Part shown: one piece after another, positions 43,303 to 51,570 of the stretch | Layout: every line of letters begins with the position of its first letter | How positions within the stretch are numbered: position 1 is the first letter of the stretch | Assembly (NCBI RefSeq): GCF_014269035.2 | Contig: NZ_JABWRP020000016.1 | Location: 62,001-126,000, forward strand | Direction of reading: 5' to 3' | Length of the DNA stretch: 64,000 nucleotides | Source: Pseudomonas vlassakiae | Lineage (GTDB): Bacteria; Pseudomonadota; Gammaproteobacteria; Pseudomonadales; Pseudomonadaceae | The notes under the pieces: model-generated | The model's input: the letters and a program-made list of their open reading frames with translations, nothing else | What the model was told of the DNA's origin: nothing | The model's database searches: none | Position numbers and translations under genes: made by a program

Positions 43303-44064
43303 ATGAGAATGCTTCTGCAAACAAGCCTTGCTTGCTTGATCGCTGCCGCAGCAGTGCAAGCAAATGCCGCTGGGCCTCAACCAAGACACGGCGCAATGGA
43401 AACACCCGTCGCTCGGCAGCTCTTCTGCTACAAAGCGCAGGATTACTATTGGCCAGAGGATGGTTCAGGCATCAAAGACCCGGGTTGCCGGGCCGCCTAC
43501 CAGCATGTCTACAAGAAATTCGGCAATGACAAGGCGCAGGCGGAATATCAGTTCGTGCAGTGGAGTGAAGTATCGAAAAATATTCCAGAACCGGGCTACG
43601 AAGATTTCAAGAACGTGAAAGCAGCTATTCCAGACGGACAACTATGCTCGGCAGGGAACTCCGTTGCAAAACCTGCCGCACTGAAACCTCACCAAACGGT
43701 CAACGACAAGAGTGGGCTGGATGTTCCTGCCCAATGGCCGGCGCACCTGCTGGTGAAAGACAACGATAATAAAGTCGAGCTTGTCTATTACGCTCAAGTC
43801 CCTCACAGCCCCGGATTCTGGGAAATCTACATCACCAAGCCCGGTTTTGATCGTACCAAGAAAGCCCTTGCCTGGGACGATCTCGAAGCTGAACCGATTG
43901 CCAAGTTTGGGGATATCCCAGTCGAGGGTGGTAAGTACCAAATGGTCGTCGATCTGGGTGATCGCGTCGGCGACTATCTTATCTACAGCCGCTGGCAGCG
44001 CATCGACCCCGAAGGAGAAGGCTTCTACAACTGCAGCGATGTGAACATCGTGTCCAGCAAGTAG
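43303..44064 (+). CDS. AA10 lytic polysaccharide monooxygenase (CbpD-like)
   Basis: 253 residues. A signal peptide (about 1-22, ANA) is followed by AGPQPRHGAMETPVARQLFCY, where His29 fits the first His of the copper brace. The second brace His is His168 in YYAQVPHSPGF, followed by EIYITKPGFDRTKKALAWDDLE. The C-terminus LIYSRWQRIDPEGEGFYNCSDVNI is typical of AA10. It would oxidatively cut chitin or cellulose outside the cell. Odd point: the usual signal cleavage would leave six residues before His29, while LPMOs need it as residue 1. Base use is clearly less GC-rich than in the neighbours, which suggests transfer. Confidence 0.85.
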   Translation: MRMLLQTSLACLIAAAAVQANAAGPQPRHGAMETPVARQLFCYKAQDYYWPEDGSGIKDPGCRAAYQHVYKKFGNDKAQAEYQFVQWSEVSKNIPEPGYEDFKNVKAAIPDGQLCSAGNSVAKPAALKPHQTVNDKSGLDVPAQWPAHLLVKDNDNKVELVYYAQVPHSPGFWEIYITKPGFDRTKKALAWDDLEAEPIAKFGDIPVEGGKYQMVVDLGDRVGDYLIYSRWQRIDPEGEGFYNCSDVNIVSSK

Positions 44065-44138
44065 CCTGCCGCCGCCCTCACCCCGGCAGAAGTAGCCGTG
44101 GCTGGTCTATAGTCAGTGCAACTGACGAGGGGCTTGCC

Positions 44139-44507
44139 ATGACCACTTCTGCCGACGACCGTCGCCGTTTCCAGCGCATCGACTTCGACGCCCCCACCGA
44201 ACTGCGCCAGGGCGACCGCCGCTGGCCGGTGAAGCTGCTGGACCTGTCGCTCAAGGGGCTGCTGGTCGAATGCCCCTCCCCCTGGGACGCCGACCTGACC
44301 CAGGATTTCGATGCCATCATCCACCTCGATCGCAATGTCCGTGTGCAGATGCAAGTCGAACTGCGTCACGAAGAAGCCACCCGTCTGGGCTTCGTCTGCC
44401 TGTACATCGACGTCGAGTCGATGAGCCATCTGCACCGTCTTGTGGAATTGAACCTCGCCGATGGCACCGAAATGATGCGTGAGCTGCGCGAACTGATCGA
44501 AGAATAG
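44139..44507 (+). CDS. small PilZ-domain protein
   Basis: 122 residues, one PilZ domain: the arginine motif DRRRFQRIDFD at the start and DLSLKG near residue 36 (D-x-S-x-x-G). Both c-di-GMP contacts are therefore present. The size matches free-standing PilZ adaptors of pseudomonads. The partner is unknown; it stands alone between the LPMO and the nucleobase permease. Confidence 0.88.
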   Translation: MTTSADDRRRFQRIDFDAPTELRQGDRRWPVKLLDLSLKGLLVECPSPWDADLTQDFDAIIHLDRNVRVQMQVELRHEEATRLGFVCLYIDVESMSHLHRLVELNLADGTEMMRELRELIEE

Positions 44508-44767
44508 AATCTGTTAGCTGACTAACAGCCTTCCCATCTTCTGTTTCTTGTCTACCCAGACAGCTTTCTGCCTGGGTAGCAGTGCCTTGTACACACCTCT
44601 CTAGCACCACATTGAATAACTTGGTACGCCTTCTGCATTGAGGTTTTGCACACATTGCAAGGCCCGCTGTTCGCGCTCCGATCAAAATATTGTATACAAT
44701 TTGTGTAGCAATACTTTGTAGGAAATGTCTACAGTAGCGGCACAACAATAAACAGAGAGCCTGCTCC
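44508..44767. other. 260-bp gap with hairpins before the nucleobase permease
   Basis: It has a hairpin CTGTTAG/CTAACAG (44511-44528), a longer one with arms CTACCCAG/CTGGGTAG (44552-44579), then an AT-rich promoter-like stretch with the TTGTATACAA palindrome and TTTGTAGGAAAT. The first hairpins may end the PilZ transcript. No gene seen. Confidence 0.5.
44689..44700. promoter_or_regulatory. GntR-type palindrome ATTGTATACAAT
   Basis: An exact 12-bp palindrome 68 bases before the permease start. The core TTGTATACAA is the usual target of FadR-subfamily GntR regulators, including some of purine catabolism. The regulator is not in the window. Confidence 0.6.
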
Positions 44768-46285
44768 ATGACTACGTCCCCTAGCACGTCTCCCGCCCAG
44801 CGCCCCGAGGACGAATACCTCGGGCTGGGTGCCAACCTGGCTTATGGTCTGCAGCATGTGCTGACCATGTACGGCGGGATCGTCGCGGTACCCCTGATCC
44901 TGGGTCAGGCAGCCGGCCTCAACGGTGCCGAGATCGGCATGCTGATCGCCGCTTCGCTGTTTGCCGGTGGCCTGGCGACCCTGCTGCAAACGCTGGGCAT
45001 CCCCTTCTTCGGTTGCCAGCTGCCATTGGTGCAGGGCGTTTCATTCGCCGGCGTGGCGACCATGGGCGCCATTCTCAGCAGTGAGGGCGGTGGTGGCCTG
45101 CCGGGCGTACTCGGCGCGGTCATGGCGGCTTCGGTGATCGGTTTCCTGATCACCCCGGTGTTCTCGCGCATCACCAAGTTCTTCCCGCCGCTGGTGACCG
45201 GCATCGTCATCACCACCATCGGCCTGACCTTGATGCCGGTTGCCGCGCGCTGGGTGATGGGCGGTAACAGTGCATCGCCGGAGTTCGGCAGCGTTGCCAA
45301 CATCAGCCTGGCGGCACTGACCTTCGCCATCGTCCTGGTTTTGAGCAAACTCGGCAGCGCAACCATTTCGCGGCTGTCGATCCTGCTGGCCATGGTGGTT
45401 GGCACGCTGATCGCCTGGGCGCTGGGCATGACCGACTTCAGCAAGGTCAGTGCAGGCCCGATGTTCGCCTTCCCCACCCCGTTCCACTTCGGCATGCCGG
45501 AGTTCCACATCGCCGCGATCCTGTCGATGTGCATCGTGATCATGGTGACCCTGGTGGAAACCTCGGCCGACATCCTCGCCGTGGGTGAAATCATCGACAC
45601 CAAGGTCGACTCCAAGCGCCTGGGCAACGGCCTGCGCGCCGACATGGCGTCGAGCATCCTGGCGCCGATCTTCGGTTCGTTCACCCAAAGCGCGTTTGCC
45701 CAGAACGTCGGCCTGGTAGCCGTGACCGGGGTCAAGAGCCGCTACGTGGTGGCCACCGGTGGCGTGATCCTGGTGGTGCTCGGCCTGCTGCCGGTGATGG
45801 GCCGGGTGATTGCCGCCGTACCGACGCCGGTGCTGGGTGGCGCGGGCATCGTGCTGTTCGGCACCGTGGCCGCCAGCGGCATCCGCACACTGTCGAAGGT
45901 CAACTACAAGAACAACGTCAACCTGATCATCGTCGCGGCCTCGCTGGGCTTCGGCATGATCCCGATCGCCGCGCCGACCTTCTACCACAACTTCCCGAAC
46001 TGGTTCGAGACCATCTTCCACTCGGGCATCAGCTCGGCGGCAATCATGGCCATCCTGCTGAACCTGCTGTTCAACCACTTCCAGACGGGCAACTCGGAGA
46101 ACCAGTCGGTATTCGCTGCAGCCTACGAGCGCACCATCCAGTACTCGGACATCTCATGCCTGCGCGATGGTGACTACTTCAAGGATGGCAAGCTGTTCGA
46201 TGCCGACGACAACGAAGTGCCAGTGATGGAACTGGACGAGCACGGTAACCAGGCGCCCCGGCGCAGCGCAGTTGCCGAACACTGA
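44768..46285 (+). CDS. NCS2-family nucleobase (xanthine/urate/uracil-type) permease
   Basis: 505 residues with about 14 membrane helices. The helix-8 glutamate motif is in LVETSADILAVGEI, and the helix-10 motif QSAFAQNVGLVAVTGVKSRYVV carries the conserved Q-N-x-G. The early TM segments include YGLQHVLTMYGGIVAVPLILG. These are proton symporters for xanthine, urate or uracil. The C-terminal tail is long and acidic (RDGDYFKDGKLFDADDNEVPVMELDEHG). It is preceded by a GntR-type palindrome and followed by a strong terminator. Confidence 0.93.
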   Translation: MTTSPSTSPAQRPEDEYLGLGANLAYGLQHVLTMYGGIVAVPLILGQAAGLNGAEIGMLIAASLFAGGLATLLQTLGIPFFGCQLPLVQGVSFAGVATMGAILSSEGGGGLPGVLGAVMAASVIGFLITPVFSRITKFFPPLVTGIVITTIGLTLMPVAARWVMGGNSASPEFGSVANISLAALTFAIVLVLSKLGSATISRLSILLAMVVGTLIAWALGMTDFSKVSAGPMFAFPTPFHFGMPEFHIAAILSMCIVIMVTLVETSADILAVGEIIDTKVDSKRLGNGLRADMASSILAPIFGSFTQSAFAQNVGLVAVTGVKSRYVVATGGVILVVLGLLPVMGRVIAAVPTPVLGGAGIVLFGTVAASGIRTLSKVNYKNNVNLIIVAASLGFGMIPIAAPTFYHNFPNWFETIFHSGISSAAIMAILLNLLFNHFQTGNSENQSVFAAAYERTIQYSDISCLRDGDYFKDGKLFDADDNEVPVMELDEHGNQAPRRSAVAEH

Positions 46286-46307
46286 CTGCTGACTGAGCGG
46301 TGAGGCA

Positions 46308-46342
46308 GGGGGAGCCGATGCGCATCGTCGGCTCCCCTTTTT
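46308..46342 (+). terminator. rho-independent terminator of the NCS2 permease gene
   Basis: GGGGAGCCGA and TCGGCTCCCC pair, with the loop TGCGCATCG, followed by five T. Confidence 0.9.
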
Positions 46343-46361
46343 CATTGGCTTGTGCCAGCGC

Positions 46362-46460
46362 TGTCGCGGGTAAACCCGCTCCCACAGGGGACACGCAGAT
46401 TCAGAAACCTGTGCAGTGCTTGTAGGAGCGGGTTTACCCGCGAAAGGGCCGGCACAGGCC
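46362..46460. repeat. inverted pair of REP elements
   Basis: The left arm (46362-46387, TGTCGCGGGTAAACCCGCTC...) is the reverse complement of the right arm (46422-46446, GTAGGAGCGGGTTTACCCGC...). It lies between convergent genes (permease and radA). Confidence 0.8.
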
Positions 46461-46465
46461 AACAA

Positions 46466-47833
46466 TTACTCGAACAAGGCATCCAGGGCCTGCTCCAGAC
46501 GGGTCACGGCAATCACCTGCAACCCCGCTGGCGGCTCCTTCGGCGCATTACCCTTGGGCACGATGGCACGCTTGAAGCCATGCTTGGCCGCCTCTTTCAG
46601 GCGCTCCTGGCCACTGGGTACAGGGCGCACCTCACCCGACAAGCCGATTTCACCGAATACCAGCAGACCATGGGCCAACGGCCGGTTGCGCAGGCTGGAC
46701 ATCACCGCTGCCAGTAACGCCAGGTCGGAAGCCGTTTCCAGTACTTTCACCCCACCGACCACGTTGAGGAACACGTCCTGGTCGTGGGTGGGAATACCCC
46801 CATGCCGATGCAGTACAGCCAGCAGCATGGCCAGGCGGTTCTGATCCAGGCCCAGGGTGACCCGCCGTGGGTTGGCCAGGTGGCTGTCATCGACCAGCGC
46901 CTGCACCTCGACCAGCATTGGCCGGGTACCTTCCCAGGTAGCCATCACCACGCTGCCGGGCACTTCTTCCTGGGTACGGTTGAGGAAGATTGCCGATGGG
47001 TTGGACACTTCTTTCAGGCCACGGTCGGTCATGCCGAACACGCCCAGTTCGTTGACCGCGCCGAAACGGTTCTTCACGGCCCGTAACAGGCGCAGACGGC
47101 CGTCGGACTCACCCTCGAAATACAGCACGGTATCGACCATGTGTTCCAGCACCCGCGGCCCGGCCAGCGAGCCTTCCTTGGTGACATGGCCCACCAGGAA
47201 GATCGCCGTACCGCTCTGCTTGGCATAACGCACCAGCAACGCCGTGCTTTCGCGCACCTGGGCCACGCCGCCGGGGGCGGACTGCAACTGCTCGGTGAAG
47301 ATGGTCTGGATCGAGTCGATCACCATGACCCGGGGTTTTTCCACCCGGGCGGTGGCGATGATGGTTTCGATGCAGGTCTCGGTCATCACCTTGAGCTGGT
47401 CCTGGGGCAGGCCCAGGCGCCGCGAGCGCATGGCCACCTGCTGCTGCGATTCTTCACCGGTGACGTACAACGCAGGCAGGCCCACGGCGATGTTGCACAG
47501 GGTCTGCAGGAGAATGGTCGACTTGCCAATCCCAGGATCCCCCCCGATCAGTACTACCGAGCCATCGACCAGGCCACCGCCGAGCACACGGTCGAGTTCA
47601 GTGCTGCTGGTGGTGAAGCGCGGGATTTCTTCGACGCTGACTTCGGCCAGGGTCTTGATCTGCGCCTGCTGCCCGGTCCAACCCGCGCGGCCGCTGGGCG
47701 CCGCCGCGCCGCCGCTCTCGATCATGGTTTCGACCAGGGTGTTCCAGGCCCCGCAGTCGGCGCATTGGCCGGCCCATTTGGGGAAGGTCGCGCCGCACTC
47801 GGTGCAGCCATACAAGCGCTTGGCCTTGGCCAT
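46466..47833 (-). CDS. radA: DNA repair protein RadA
   Basis: 455 residues. The zinc finger CTECGATFPKWAGQCADCGAW is at residues 10-30; Walker A GGDPGIGKST is near 98; the RadA-specific KNRFG motif is in RAVKNRFGAVNELG near 250. The C-terminal Lon-like domain follows (VVGGVKVLETASDLALLAAVMSSLRNRPL). It drives branch migration in recombination. The start MAKAKRLYGC at ATG 47833 has CAGGAGA upstream. Confidence 0.97.
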   Translation of the reverse strand: MAKAKRLYGCTECGATFPKWAGQCADCGAWNTLVETMIESGGAAAPSGRAGWTGQQAQIKTLAEVSVEEIPRFTTSSTELDRVLGGGLVDGSVVLIGGDPGIGKSTILLQTLCNIAVGLPALYVTGEESQQQVAMRSRRLGLPQDQLKVMTETCIETIIATARVEKPRVMVIDSIQTIFTEQLQSAPGGVAQVRESTALLVRYAKQSGTAIFLVGHVTKEGSLAGPRVLEHMVDTVLYFEGESDGRLRLLRAVKNRFGAVNELGVFGMTDRGLKEVSNPSAIFLNRTQEEVPGSVVMATWEGTRPMLVEVQALVDDSHLANPRRVTLGLDQNRLAMLLAVLHRHGGIPTHDQDVFLNVVGGVKVLETASDLALLAAVMSSLRNRPLAHGLLVFGEIGLSGEVRPVPSGQERLKEAAKHGFKRAIVPKGNAPKEPPAGLQVIAVTRLEQALDALFE

Positions 47834-48009
47834 GGGCAGGGTCTCCTGGAAAAAATCGCCATGATAGCCGAGGCCGACGTGTCTCGAACCGGTCGAGATG
47901 CGACAAAACTATTCGTTCTAAGAGCAGTCACTAGCCCTGAAGCCAACGCATGAAGCGTTCAAGTGGCTTACACTGCGTTAACCTCACCATTTGTTACAAG
48001 GAATCAAAC

Positions 48010-48429
48010 ATGGGCATGCTCAGTGAGTTCAAGGCCTTCGCGGTCAAAGGTAATGTCGTCGACATGGCGGTCGGTATCATCATCGGCGCGGCCTTCGGCA
48101 AGATCGTCTCCTCGTTCGTCGGGGATGTGGTCATGCCACCACTGGGGTTGCTGATCGGCGGTGTCGACTTCAGCGACCTGGCCATCACCCTGAAGGCTGC
48201 CGAAGGTGACGTGCCGGCCGTGGTGCTGGCCTATGGCAAGTTCATCCAGACCGTGATCGACTTCATCATTGTCGCCTTCGCCATCTTCATGGGCGTGAAG
48301 GCGATCAACAAGCTCAAGCGTGAAGAAGCTGCGGCACCGACCGCACCACCGGTGCCGACGCCGCAGGAAACCTTGCTGACCGAGATTCGCGACCTGCTCA
48401 AGGCACAGAACCAGAACCGGTTGCCGTGA
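48010..48429 (+). CDS. mscL: large-conductance mechanosensitive channel
   Basis: 139 residues, two membrane helices and a C-terminal helix. The N-terminus MGMLSEFKAFAVKGNVVDMAVGIIIGAAFGKIVSSF is the amphipathic S1 and pore helix TM1; the second helix is FIQTVIDFIIVAFAIFMGVKAINKLKR. It opens at high membrane tension to release solutes on osmotic downshock. ATG 48010 has AAGGAATC before it. Confidence 0.97.
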   Translation: MGMLSEFKAFAVKGNVVDMAVGIIIGAAFGKIVSSFVGDVVMPPLGLLIGGVDFSDLAITLKAAEGDVPAVVLAYGKFIQTVIDFIIVAFAIFMGVKAINKLKREEAAAPTAPPVPTPQETLLTEIRDLLKAQNQNRLP

Positions 48430-48435
48430 AACAGC

Positions 48436-48458
48436 GGGGGCCGCATTGCGGCCCCTTT
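48436..48458 (+). terminator. rho-independent terminator of mscL
   Basis: GGGGCCGC and GCGGCCCC pair round ATT, followed by TTTGCATT. It is also just after the stop of the convergent fpr gene. Confidence 0.75.
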
Positions 48459-48461
48459 GCA

Positions 48462-49238
48462 TTACCAGTAGTTTTCCACCGCCACCTGCCCCGGCCGCTT
48501 GCTCAGGCTCAGTTGCAGGTCACGCGCCTTGAGCACCTTGCGTGTCTCGTCAATCATTTCCGGGTTGCCGCACAGCATGATCCGCGAATGCTCGGGCGAC
48601 AGTTCCAGCCCGGCCGCCTTTTCCAGTTCGCCACTCTCGATCAGCGTAGTGATGCGCGCATTCAAGGCCCCGGGATGCGGCTCACGGGTCACCACCGGAA
48701 TGAACTGCAGCTTGCCCGCGTATTCGGCCAGGTAGTCACGCTGCTCCAACCCGGCGATGGCGTCTACATAGGCCAACTCTCTTGCCTCGCGCACCGAGTA
48801 CACCAGCTTGATGTTGTCGAAACGCTCCCAGGCTTCAAAGTCCTGCAGGATCGACATGAAGGGTGCGATGCCGGTGCCGGTCGCCAGCAGCCACAGGTCT
48901 CGCCCACCGACGAAGCGATCAAGGGTAAGGAAGCCGAACGCCTGACGGTCGATCAACAAGGTATCGCCCTGGCCCAGGCGGCTCAGTTCGCTGGTGAATT
49001 CGCCACCCGGTACCACGATTGAAAAGAAGTCGAGGTATTCGTCATGGGGGGCACTGACCATCGAATAGGCACGCCAGGCCACGCTGCCATCGGCCTTGGC
49101 CACGCCCAGCCGGGCAAACTGGCCGGCGCGGAAGCGGAACCCGGGGTCGCGCGTAACCCGCAGGCTGAACAGGTTCGGCGTCAGTGGCTGGACGTCGAGC
49201 AGGGTCTGGCGGGTGAATTTGTCGGCACTGGCGGTCAT
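48462..49238 (-). CDS. fpr: ferredoxin/flavodoxin-NADP reductase
   Basis: 258 residues. FAD-binding motif RAYSMVSAP near 54, and the NADP site LLATGTGIAPFMSIL near 110 with CGNPEMIDETRKVL near 225. The C-terminus QVAVENYW is the bacterial subclass, with a terminal Tyr-Trp. It passes electrons between NADPH and ferredoxin or flavodoxin in the cytoplasm and helps with oxidative stress. Start ATG 49238 has CGGAG upstream. Confidence 0.95.
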   Translation of the reverse strand: MTASADKFTRQTLLDVQPLTPNLFSLRVTRDPGFRFRAGQFARLGVAKADGSVAWRAYSMVSAPHDEYLDFFSIVVPGGEFTSELSRLGQGDTLLIDRQAFGFLTLDRFVGGRDLWLLATGTGIAPFMSILQDFEAWERFDNIKLVYSVREARELAYVDAIAGLEQRDYLAEYAGKLQFIPVVTREPHPGALNARITTLIESGELEKAAGLELSPEHSRIMLCGNPEMIDETRKVLKARDLQLSLSKRPGQVAVENYW

Positions 49239-49446
49239 GTCGGGCTCCGTGAAAGGCGTGTACCCAGTGTCGCGCAAAGCGGCCAGGATAAAAACCGCCG
49301 GAAAGTAAGGGCACAGCCGGAAGATCGTGGCCGGTTACATGAAAAATGCCGCTTCTATAACAAAAAATCCCAACATAACGGTCAGGCATTTCCTACAATC
49401 ATTCCGGCATGCAAACGGAACGGCGTTCGCCGAGGGAGTGAGACAG

Positions 49447-50157
49447 ATGCTTCAATGGAATCATGAGCATCTCCATCAACTGATCAGCGAGAGCACGCCA
49501 CAGAAGGTGTTCGACCTTGCCGTGCACCTGGCGCAAGACCTGGATATGGCGTTTCTGGGATTGAAGCTTCGCATCCAGCTGGCTGCACAATCGCCCAGGC
49601 AGTATCTCTACAGCAATTATCCCGAGGCGTGGATCGAGCGCTACCAGCGCGATGAATTCTACAAGCAGGACGCTGCGGCAACCCGCAGCCACAGCTCGAC
49701 CATGCCGGTATTGTGGACCGATGAGCTGTACAAGGAAACACCCGAATACCGTGAACAAGCCTGCGCACATGGCCTGCGCCATGGCTGGACGCAGTCGCTG
49801 CACGACCTTCAACACAACGAGAGCCAGGTCAGCGTGTGCAGGCCGAGCAAAGCGATAGACATCGCCGAATTGTATGACAAGGCCGGCAAGGTGCAGTGGC
49901 TGTGCCACACGTTGCACGCTATCGTCAGCGAGCATCACCTGGCCCAGCTCAGCACCCCCATGAAAATGAGCGAGCGCGAAATCGAAGTGCTGAAATGGTC
50001 GGCCGCCGGCAAGACTGCAGCGGACGTGGCCTGCATCATGTCGCTGTCGCAGAGTACGGTGAATTTTCACATCCGCAGCGTCATCACCAAGACCAACGCC
50101 GCTAACAAGGCCGGTGCCATCGCCATCGCCATGATGCGCGGCCTGTTCGATCAGTAG
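49447..50157 (+). CDS. ppoR: LuxR solo with acyl-homoserine-lactone domain (PpoR)
   Basis: 236 residues. The N-terminal autoinducer domain (about 20-150) holds Trp, Tyr and Asp of the family in WIERYQRDEFYKQDAAA, Trp in VLWTDE and Gly in GLRHGWTQ; the usual Pro after the Asp is Ala. The C-terminal LuxR helix-turn-helix is MSEREIEVLKWSAAGKTAADVACIMSLSQSTVNFHIRSVITKTN. No luxI gene is near, so it is an orphan receptor; it reads as P. putida PpoR, known to bind 3-oxo-C6-HSL. ATG 49447 has GAGGGAG upstream. Confidence 0.9.
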   Translation: MLQWNHEHLHQLISESTPQKVFDLAVHLAQDLDMAFLGLKLRIQLAAQSPRQYLYSNYPEAWIERYQRDEFYKQDAAATRSHSSTMPVLWTDELYKETPEYREQACAHGLRHGWTQSLHDLQHNESQVSVCRPSKAIDIAELYDKAGKVQWLCHTLHAIVSEHHLAQLSTPMKMSEREIEVLKWSAAGKTAADVACIMSLSQSTVNFHIRSVITKTNAANKAGAIAIAMMRGLFDQ

Positions 50158-50250
50158 CCAGGCCTGCGGCCTTGTGCAAAGCCCTGTAGAATCGCGTACC
50201 GAAGCTCGTGGCGAACCGCCGTGGGCAGATCCGTACCCGAGCCAGACGCC

Positions 50251-51375
50251 ATGCCCCTGTTGACCACCCCCTTCGCCGAACTCGACCTGATCCGCCAGCC
50301 GGACCAGGCCAACGACCCGTTGCAGGCCTTCGATGCCGCTGATGAATATCTGCTCGAGCAGTTGCATGCCCAAGGCCTGGACGCTGGCAGCCGGGTACTG
50401 GTGCTCAACGACAGCTTCGGCGCCCTGGCGGCCAGCCTGGTCGACCATCTGCAGGTGATCAGCAGCGGCGACTCGCACCTGGCGCACATGGCCTTGGAGA
50501 AAAACCTGGCGCGCAATGGCAAGGCGTTCGACAGCGTGCCCTTCGTGCCGGCCAACGAGCACTGGCAAGGCCCGTTCGACCGCGTACTGGTGCGCGTGCC
50601 GAAAACCCTCGCACTGCTTGAAGAACAACTGATCCGCCTGCAAGGCCATCTGGCACCCGGCGCCCAGGTGATTGCCGGAGCCATGATCAAGCACCTGCCG
50701 CGGGCGGCCGGTGACCTGTTGGAAAAGTACATCGGCCCGGTACAGGCTTCGCTGGCGCAGAAAAAGGCGCGCCTGTTGACCGCCACGGTCGCCGGGCGTC
50801 CGGCCGCGAGGTCGCCCTACCCGACCCGCTACACGCTCGACAACCCGGCACTGGAACTGCTCAACCATGCCAATGTGTTCTGCCGCGAGGGCCTGGACAT
50901 CGGCACCCGCGCCTTTCTGCCCCACCTGCCCCGTGGCCTGGGCAACGCCCGCGTAGCCGACCTGGGCTGCGGTAACGGCGTACTGGCGATTGCCAGCGCG
51001 CTGGCAAACCCTGATGCGCAGTACACCTTGGTCGATGAGTCGTACATGGCAGTGCAGTCGGCGCTGGAGAACTGGCAGGCTGCGTTGGGTCAACGGCCAG
51101 TCACGGTCATGCCGGGGGACGGCCTGGCGGGCGTTGAAAAACAATCGCTGGATGTCGTGCTGTGCAACCCTCCCTTCCACCAGCAGCAGGTGGTCGGTGA
51201 CTTCCTCGCCTGGCGCATGTTCCAGCAGGCGCGCGAGGCGCTGGTGGTCGGGGGCGCGCTGTACATCGTCGGCAACCGCCATCTGGGCTATCACAGCAAG
51301 CTGGCGCGGTTGTTCCGTGGCGTCGAGCAAGTCGCTGCAACACCGAAGTTCGTGGTCCTCAAGGCGCGTAAATAA
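50251..51375 (+). CDS. rlmG: 23S rRNA (guanine-1835-N2)-methyltransferase
   Basis: 374 residues, start MPLLTTPFAELDLIRQP at ATG 50251; a GTG ten codons earlier is less likely. The duplicated Rossmann form typical of RlmG/RsmC is present. The C-terminal domain has VADLGCGNGVLAIASAL near 235 and the catalytic VVLCNPPFH near 305. It methylates G1835 of 23S rRNA. The stop overlaps the terminator of the convergent cio operon. Confidence 0.93.
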   Translation: MPLLTTPFAELDLIRQPDQANDPLQAFDAADEYLLEQLHAQGLDAGSRVLVLNDSFGALAASLVDHLQVISSGDSHLAHMALEKNLARNGKAFDSVPFVPANEHWQGPFDRVLVRVPKTLALLEEQLIRLQGHLAPGAQVIAGAMIKHLPRAAGDLLEKYIGPVQASLAQKKARLLTATVAGRPAARSPYPTRYTLDNPALELLNHANVFCREGLDIGTRAFLPHLPRGLGNARVADLGCGNGVLAIASALANPDAQYTLVDESYMAVQSALENWQAALGQRPVTVMPGDGLAGVEKQSLDVVLCNPPFHQQQVVGDFLAWRMFQQAREALVVGGALYIVGNRHLGYHSKLARLFRGVEQVAATPKFVVLKARK

Positions 51376-51403
51376 AAGCAGGGGCGCCTGGCGCGCCCCC
51401 TGC
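51370..51403 (-). terminator. rho-independent terminator of the cio operon
   Basis: Read leftward, a strong stem of about ten pairs (51378-51403, GCAGGGGGCG...CGCCCCTGC) is followed by TTTTATTT. It contains the rlmG stop. Confidence 0.88.
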
Positions 51404-51405
51404 AC

Positions 51406-51561
51406 TCAATGGGTGGTCAGGCCTGCGGCCCCCATGAACAGCCGCATCACCCAGGCGGCCACGCCCAGCGCAGCCACGCTCATCGCCCAGATCAGCACCA
51501 GCCAGCCCAGCCGCTGCCACAGCGGTTTCTTGTCTTCCAGGCCATGTTTACCGTTCATCAT
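51406..51561 (-). CDS. DUF2474 small membrane protein of the cio operon
   Basis: 51 residues, MMNGKHGLEDKKPLWQRLGW and then a single membrane helix (LVLIWAMSVAALGVAAWVM). GGAGGG lies six bases before the start. It is nine bases after cioB. The place and the K-P-L-W-x-R-L-x-W motif match the DUF2474/CydX-like small subunits of cyanide-insensitive oxidases. It is too short for most gene calling. Confidence 0.85.
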   Translation of the reverse strand: MMNGKHGLEDKKPLWQRLGWLVLIWAMSVAALGVAAWVMRLFMGAAGLTTH

Positions 51562-51570
51562 GTGGCCCTC

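Noticed and set aside
49399..51405. 668-codon open frame on the minus strand
   Set aside because: It runs across ppoR and rlmG on the other strand, whose domains are plain; no recognisable protein.
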